A stretch of 64,000 bases of DNA, from contig JAFEKR010000003.1 in the NCBI GenBank assembly GCA_019022495.1, forward strand, positions 2,542,001 through 2,606,000, given 5' to 3'. The stretch comes from Epichloe hybrida (Eukaryota > Ascomycota > Sordariomycetes > Hypocreales > Clavicipitaceae). Below, one piece after another: positions 58,458 to 64,000 of this stretch. Position numbers and translations under genes: made by a program. Numbering within the stretch: the stretch's first letter is position 1; the number at the start of each line of letters is the position of its first letter. Below the pieces are notes generated by a model. That model saw only the letters and a list, made by a program, of their open reading frames with translations, did not search any database and was not told where the DNA came from.

Positions 58458-60662
58458 CTAGACGCGAGACTGGTCTCCAAGGTTGAGCCAACTCATGTCT
58501 GATGTCGAAGACATGGCAAATTGAGGCTGTTTGCAGTCTCCATGCGAAGGCTGTTGCGTTGTAGAGCCTGCAGGATCACCAGCCGTCCGGTATGCACTAG
58601 GAGCATAGGCGCTGCTTGGAGCGCGATTGGCACCCCAAGGTTTCTTTACTTCCATTGGATCCCATATCTCATTGATACTCTCCGGGATACCGCTAGAATA
58701 ACCTGAAGATACCGGTGATACGGGACGTTCAATCGTTCCTGACATGCTTTCGGTGAAGGGCATCTTGACTGTGTGTTGCGCGACAACAGGACTGCCAGAG
58801 TTGACACTGTTGACCCGCGGTCTGCCGTCGAAATTCAGGGGCGGGACAGTGGCAGAGCTCTGCGTAGCACGAGGATCACTCATCGCCTCGGAATATTGAG
58901 AACTCCGTTCAGAGGTAGCAGTGGCCCTCTTGCCATTGCCGAAGCCGAGAATCTGGAGAGCACTGCCACCAGACCAATATCGGTTCCAACCTGAGCTTCG
59001 ACGAGTGCCATCGTTGGCCTCCATAGGGCCATTCCGCGGGCGAGGCTCTGCAACAGACGGCGCAAATGCAACGCCTCGTTCGTCCTGGCCTTGTAGAGAA
59101 GGGTGCTGCGTTGTTTGTGGCATGGGCTTGCTAATTGTACTCTTGAATTGCTTATGCAGCGAGCTTATAGAGCTGTGTGTTGAGTCATTGCTGGGTTTTC
59201 TTGACAGGCCAGATTTCTCCTTATTGATCCGGCCCATTAGAATGGCAACTGAGGAGTAGGATTCTGCCGAGGCTTGTGGGCGGTGTCCATGGAAAGCACC
59301 TGTTGGAGAGAAAGTGCTTCTGGCAAAGTCTGACATGTCCTTTTCATCGGGCATCGGTTTAGGTTGGGGTTCACCGGCTTCCGAATGCTCCAGGCTCTTC
59401 TTGCGACGCCGTAGAAGGAGAAGTATAATGCCAAGAAGAACAAGAAACCCGGCAATGGAGCCCAATGTGATGCCTAGAATTGCGTTGGAACTTGGCCCCG
59501 AGTCTTCGGTTTTGCTGGAAGCTGGCGGAACAGCAGCCGCCGTAGCGGCAGTGGAGACTGAAGAGGCTGTGGTCGAGGTGAAAAGGGTAGTGGAGGCAGA
59601 CGTGGAGGAAGTCGTTGAGGTGGACGAGAGAATTTTTTGCTCACTCCCGGTAAAGAATGTGGTGGCGTTCATCCAACTATTGTTTGTAGTGTTGAACAAG
59701 GCGATCGGGTCTTCCGCATTGCCGCTAGAAAAGACAACCATGCCATTTGGTGCTTGCGCCATGGCCGCATTCTGTCTCGTGACCTTGGGTGCAAGAGTCG
59801 CATTGTATTCGGGCCAGTTCGACAGGGCCAGGTCTCGTTTTCCAAGGTCGATAACATCCACGGTGGCCTGTCTCGATATGATGGGGGACTTGAGTTTTGG
59901 GCTCCCGCCAGCATCGCGCAAAACAACACGAGACACCTTATTCGGGGACTGGCTAAGATCGAACATCATCAGACTTGTAGAACCATCAGCCCCGCTGACG
60001 CAGATACCCTGTATTGAGTTGGTGTCCTTTGCAGGAGGCTCAGCCAAGCTCGCACCAGAGTAACGCCAACCAGCTTGAGAATTAAAGTAGAAAACTTTGG
60101 CGTTATCGGCTCCAGTGCCTCCCCCCACCATGATCAAATCAGAATCAGTCCATGATGCAACGATCGGCCGAACGCTTGGGGGTGGAGCATCGGGTGCTGG
60201 GCGCGGAGGAGGCGTAATTACTGTGTAAGGCTCAGAAGCTGATATCGAAAAGGTCTCAACCGAAGGACCGCCTCTCCCATCCTGATTGCCACCAAACACG
60301 AGAATGGTATCCGAGGCTTCGATGTAGGCCGACGTGTGCCATTGCCGATGTTTGGTGACCAAGTTGGTAGGTTTGACAGTCGTCCATTTACCTGTCGAAT
60401 ACGTGTATTTTTGCAGGCCAGTGTAGTCATCGGAACCGGTTTGACCACCAACAACGAAGAACGCAGGGTCGATGTTCTTGGGCTTCGCTGAGCCAACACA
60501 GGTTGCGCCATTTACTTTGACGCCCATGTCAAGCTTCTTCCACACGGCGCCATTTTCAAGAGCTATTGACACAAAACCTTCGGGGGAGTAAGAGTAGAGC
60601 GTGTTGTTGTATATTACAGTACACGAGTTGTCCAAAGACGAGGGGGGCTTTGGAACGGGCAT
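58458..60662 (-). CDS. Kelch-repeat single-pass membrane protein
   Basis: One uninterrupted minus-strand exon encodes 734 residues. The first about 340 residues form a kelch-like beta-propeller with repeated FVVGGQTG, ILVFGGNQDGRGG and LIMVGGGTG strands. They are followed by a Ser/Thr/Ala-rich stalk (about 345-385), a membrane helix near 395-420 (ILGITLGSIAGFLVLLGIIL) ending in RRRKK, and a cytoplasmic Ser/Pro-rich tail of about 310 residues. Homologues in Hypocreales are often mislabelled as a splicing factor CLF1-like protein; the topology instead suggests a cell-surface or cell-wall-facing sensor or adhesion protein. No signal peptide is visible before the propeller. An in-frame stop lies a few codons upstream of the ATG at 60662, so the start is well supported unless a separate signal exon exists. 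Confidence 0.85.
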   Translation of the reverse strand: MPVPKPPSSLDNSCTVIYNNTLYSYSPEGFVSIALENGAVWKKLDMGVKVNGATCVGSAKPKNIDPAFFVVGGQTGSDDYTGLQKYTYSTGKWTTVKPTNLVTKHRQWHTSAYIEASDTILVFGGNQDGRGGPSVETFSISASEPYTVITPPPRPAPDAPPPSVRPIVASWTDSDLIMVGGGTGADNAKVFYFNSQAGWRYSGASLAEPPAKDTNSIQGICVSGADGSTSLMMFDLSQSPNKVSRVVLRDAGGSPKLKSPIISRQATVDVIDLGKRDLALSNWPEYNATLAPKVTRQNAAMAQAPNGMVVFSSGNAEDPIALFNTTNNSWMNATTFFTGSEQKILSSTSTTSSTSASTTLFTSTTASSVSTAATAAAVPPASSKTEDSGPSSNAILGITLGSIAGFLVLLGIILLLLRRRKKSLEHSEAGEPQPKPMPDEKDMSDFARSTFSPTGAFHGHRPQASAESYSSVAILMGRINKEKSGLSRKPSNDSTHSSISSLHKQFKSTISKPMPQTTQHPSLQGQDERGVAFAPSVAEPRPRNGPMEANDGTRRSSGWNRYWSGGSALQILGFGNGKRATATSERSSQYSEAMSDPRATQSSATVPPLNFDGRPRVNSVNSGSPVVAQHTVKMPFTESMSGTIERPVSPVSSGYSSGIPESINEIWDPMEVKKPWGANRAPSSAYAPSAYRTAGDPAGSTTQQPSHGDCKQPQFAMSSTSDMSWLNLGDQSRV

Positions 60663-62241
60663 GGCTGCGACTTTGCCTCAATGCAGGCTGAGCACCAAGG
60701 GCGAATGTCCAATTGCCTTGTGCCAAAGGAGAAACTTTGTATCCTTAGTGTACCTTGTTCATAACATGACGATGGTGAAGCGAGCAAAATCCGGTCGACA
60801 AGATGCACGGGCCTTGAGTAGGATTGTGTCCTTGACACACGAGATCCGTGTCCAGCCTCGAGCGCGTCCGGCAGCGAACTGAAGACGAAGTAAAAAAAAA
60901 AAAAAAAAAACGTTAAAAGTCGCGGCGTACACGAGGTCAGTCGGAGGTGAGTATATCAACAGAGGAACGAGTCGGTCGGTCCGGGTCAGGGGTCAGTCAA
61001 GTGAAGTCGTCCAAGTATCAAAAAAAGATCGGTTTCCTCAATCGAGTGAGCGAATATCAGCGGAAAAGCAGTGAAATCTAAAACATCAGCCACAGAGACC
61101 GTTTCTCCGAGATGTCGACGAGTGTAGCGAAAGGAGTGAAGCTCAGAAGCAAGCACGAGGCCGCTTGCTTCGTGACCGTTGATGACAGAGTATAGAAGGG
61201 TATCAAAAAGGCCAAAGCACGAGAGAAGAGAAGGAGAAAAGAAGTGGAATGGGAAAGGGGGTGCAAGGTGGGAAAAAACAGCTGCAAAGTCAGCTGCAAG
61301 TAGTAGATGCGTGGAGAAGAGCAGGAACAGAAGGTGACAGGGGGAAAGAGGAGGTGAGTGCGGGCCTTCGGCAGGTCTGGCACTATTATTGTCACCCTCC
61401 AGGCGCAGGTACTCAAGCACTGTGGATGGGAGATGGCAAGGGCATGCATTGGTGGTGCCTGGTCCACTCTGGAGCCGGGGTCCTCTGGCAGGGGCTGGGA
61501 CTGGCTGGGGACTCGCCAGCCCCAGCCCCCAGCGCGCACCGACGATGGACAAGTGAGTGGACGCAGCATGGGCAACGTGCCGGATGCTCAATTGACACGG
61601 CCAAGCCAGGGCAAGTTGTGTACACACATCTGGTGTTCGCAAATATTTTAAACCCGCAAGCACCATCAACAACAAAATTTCGCGCACTACGAATCCGCAT
61701 TATCTGATGATCAGAGGCACCAGGCACAATGGCAAGTTTTACTGTTCTTGCCAGCCGCCAGTTAAATTCCATCCATCTCCTCCACCAGGCCACCCAGAAC
61801 CTCGTTGTTTTGCAGCCAGGGCCTGGGCAGAAGAAGCTGCTCAAAGATGGCCAATCAGCACGCGTGTGCGGAGTACGACGTTCCATTGAGCAGTGACGAG
61901 CCGCCAGCCATGAGGATCCGCATGACGACACGGTACCTCGCATTCCAGTGGCACATACGGATCCGTATGTACTCCGTAGTCCGTACACAGCACGACAAAC
62001 AAGTCGAACCTTCGTGACCCCCTGGTACGAGGTCCCTGCTTCAAGGCGTGCTCTGGCCATCAAATAATTAATTGTTCACACAAGTCTGGCGGCTGCTGGG
62101 TGGCTGGACGCCGTCTGTTGTCGAATGACAATGGTACCAAACTTCATCCATCCCTGCCTGCCATTGATGGTCAGGCCATGCTCCGTGCATCAACGTGTTT
62201 TTCTCACATTGACGGACTATTGCAATACGTCCGTATGTACA

Positions 62242-62257
62242 TACGGAGTACTCCGTA
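62242..62257. repeat. Perfect palindrome TACGGAGTACTCCGTA
   Basis: A 16-bp perfect palindrome embedded in further CGTATGTAC-like inverted sequence. It is the best copy of the dispersed motif. Confidence 0.9.
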
Positions 62258-63388
62258 CGTATGTACGAGTCAGAGGCTGGGCTGTCAAGTTCACGATGCA
62301 ATTTGAGCTGTCTGGTTCAACGCACCAAGTATTACATGGAGAACAGAAAGAGAAGTTGCTTTATTGCATTCTGCCATGCTGTTCCACTGTCAAACGTCAA
62401 ACTTGATGGGAGCAGTGCTGACAGTCCTGCTGCAGCTCGTCGATCGCATGACTCCGTGCCTACAGGCGGTCGGTTGCTCTGGTGCTCGCTCGAAGTCCAT
62501 ATCTAAACAAGACACCAGATCTTGGGCATCCGATGTTGTTGTCGTCTGGAACTCCATCACCCCACACTTTTTGGTTCTTGACCAGTGCCATATTACACCC
62601 AGCAACGTTTCGACGGTTCCTCACGTACGATCGCTGCCTCGTCTTATCTCTTGACGAGGATAGTTGCTAGATTTTCGGAAAAACTCATTTGCGTTGTTGG
62701 GGATCCGTAGAATGTCCTTCAAGTCGCAATTCGGAGCTGTCAAGCATCGAATGCAGGTTCATGACAACTACATATGTAGTACATATGTAGGAACAGACGT
62801 CGAGTGGGCAGTAATATTCGGATAGTCACAGATGATTCACTGCAGGGCGGAGGGGGCAACGAACAGCGGCTTGTTCATTGACATCAAGGCAGCACGTTCT
62901 TGCACTGTGTGGACAGAAGGAACACAGGTAAGAGAAAAAGACCTCGGACACACCTCGAGCGAGTCTTGATAGCTGCTCCAATGTCAGATGGCGAGATTGC
63001 GATGGTTCTCGGTGTCGTCATAAAGAGGCCCCAACCGAAATGAGCTCCGAGAATCAAAGACAAAGTCGTACAACGTACGGATCCGTAGCAGTTCGCATCG
63101 AGAGACACGGCCAGCCATGGGTGCCTGGCCTCTGGTGACCGGGGGCTACACGCAAACTGAAACACGCTATTACACGATGCCCTGCCATTGACCCGAGAAG
63201 AGACGAGCGAACAAACAATTCGGGGTGTAATAATCCGTGATCCGTACGGACTGCTCCGTAGAAGACAGTTTATTTTATTCTGCATCAATACCTTTCTCTG
63301 ACGGACCAAAAATCTGGCGCAAACGGGCAGCATGAAATCGTAATTGCCGCGACTTTGATCCTCCACCAGGCTATTCATCCGCATTAAT

Positions 63389-63406
63389 GTACTCCGTACG
63401 GAGTAC
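63389..63406. repeat. Perfect palindrome GTACTCCGTACGGAGTAC
   Basis: An 18-bp perfect palindrome made of the same half-sites in the opposite order. Confidence 0.9.
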
Positions 63407-64000
63407 GTTGCAGACCCGTATTACCGTACCAACTTTATGTGTTTCATCATCGTACAGACTTCCTTTCTGTCTGTCTGCACTCCATGCAATAAACTTCGCC
63501 ATACGGAGTTCAACTCAAGGATCCTGATTCCTGGATGCCGCCCTTCTCCGCACACGCGGCAACACATCCACCTCGTTGTAGCAAAAAGCAGTCGTGTATG
63601 TATATTCATGTGGCTCCAGCAGCAATGGGAGATGCTCCCCAGAATCCCATCCCTAAAAGAGCAAAAGCAGCCCTACATAGCATAGCGCACATCGCACCAT
63701 GTTCTGCTCCGATCTGACATCTCTTTTCTCGATCTTGAAATGGGAAACCAATCATGCTGTTTTGCTTCTTCTTCTTCTTCTTCTTCTTTGTTCCTCCCCG
63801 CCCTGCCCTTCGTCCTCTTCCCCCTCCATGTCTCAGGGACCTCGAAGCCACAGACGAGGAAAAGAAAAGAACGTGACACGAGGGCGATGGTTCTTCAGGC
63901 GCTTCGCCAAGTTTCCAAGGGATGGTGTCCGGTAGCTCGACATGGCTTCTCTCCGTTTCGTTTTTTTTTTTTTTTGCAGAGTGTCACAGTGTTTTGTGGG

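Larger units (their letters stand above)
60663..64000. other. Intergenic stretch rich in palindromic TACGGAGTA motifs
   Basis: No confident gene in 3.3 kb. It has poly-A at 60890-60910, poly-T near 63962-63975, and TACGGAGTA/TACTCCGTA copies near 61870, 61970, 62230-62260, 63230-63260, 63390-63406 and 63503. The 5' end of a further gene may begin beyond the window. Confidence 0.5.

Noticed and set aside
60986..62063. Overlapping minus-strand frames of 165-233 codons
   Set aside because: Three frames are open at once, codon use is unstructured, and none shows a family motif.
62884..63384. 166-codon minus-strand frame
   Set aside because: It spans palindromic TACGGAGTA motifs and has no recognisable domain.

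Overview
The window looks like chromosomal DNA of a filamentous ascomycete, most likely Hypocreales (a Metarhizium- or Pochonia-like fungus; this is an inference from protein likeness and genome style). Genes carry short GT-AG introns (about 49-270 bp) and are moderately spaced. The promoters hold long poly-A/T and CT tracts. One AT-saturated block shows the C-to-T signature of repeat-induced point mutation (RIP). There are no operons and no bacterial or viral signals. Exon models were built by hand from splice consensus, reading-frame continuity and remembered family conservation; no alignment was run.

Layout. 0.5-2.8 kb: a tiny doubtful gene (-) and an N-acetylglucosamine-induced protein 1/DUF3605 gene (+). 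2.8-8.4 kb: a gene-poor stretch. 8.45-10.2 kb: a Frizzled-like seven-TM receptor (+), then a doubtful small ORF (-) and a CRT10-like regulator (+, 11.6-14.4 kb). 15.6-18.1 kb: a GATA-rich promoter and a very GC-biased Mep1/3-type ammonium transporter (+). 18.8-21.0 kb: a membrane-anchored histidine acid phosphatase/phytase (-, 6 exons). 22.4-23.8 kb: a TauD-like dioxygenase (-) with a 27-nt in-frame stop-containing insert or micro-intron. 26.9-30.3 kb: a Zn2Cys6 transcription factor (-). 35.3-37.0 kb: a protein-kinase-like protein (+). 38.3-41.4 kb: divergent SF3B6/p14 splicing factor (-) and MBD4-like DNA glycosylase (+). 42.4-43.6 kb: an Erv29/SURF4 cargo receptor (+) behind a 10-bp tandem array. 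45.2-47.4 kb: a CDC14 phosphatase (-). 48.4-48.9 kb: the KEOPS subunit Pcc1 (+). 49.5-51.7 kb: a NUC-1/Pho4-type bHLH phosphate regulator (-). 52.7-57.2 kb: a RIP-degraded Ty1/copia LTR element (-) with a second, even more AT-rich inverted-repeat element nested in it. 58.5-60.7 kb: a kelch-type single-pass membrane protein (-). 60.7-64 kb: no gene recognised, but the densest run of a palindromic TACGGAGTA/TACTCCGTA motif that recurs between genes across the window.

Functional themes are ordinary housekeeping (splicing, tRNA modification, cell cycle, ER export) plus nutrient response: nitrogen (ammonium permease with GATA sites), phosphate (NUC-1 and a phytase, 30 kb apart) and GlcNAc. The most unusual DNA is the retroelement block. 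Its two 231-bp LTRs differ only by C:G/T:A transitions, and in each LTR only the inward-facing half is mutated. The element nested inside it combines short terminal inverted repeats, long inverted arms and several unrelated minisatellites.
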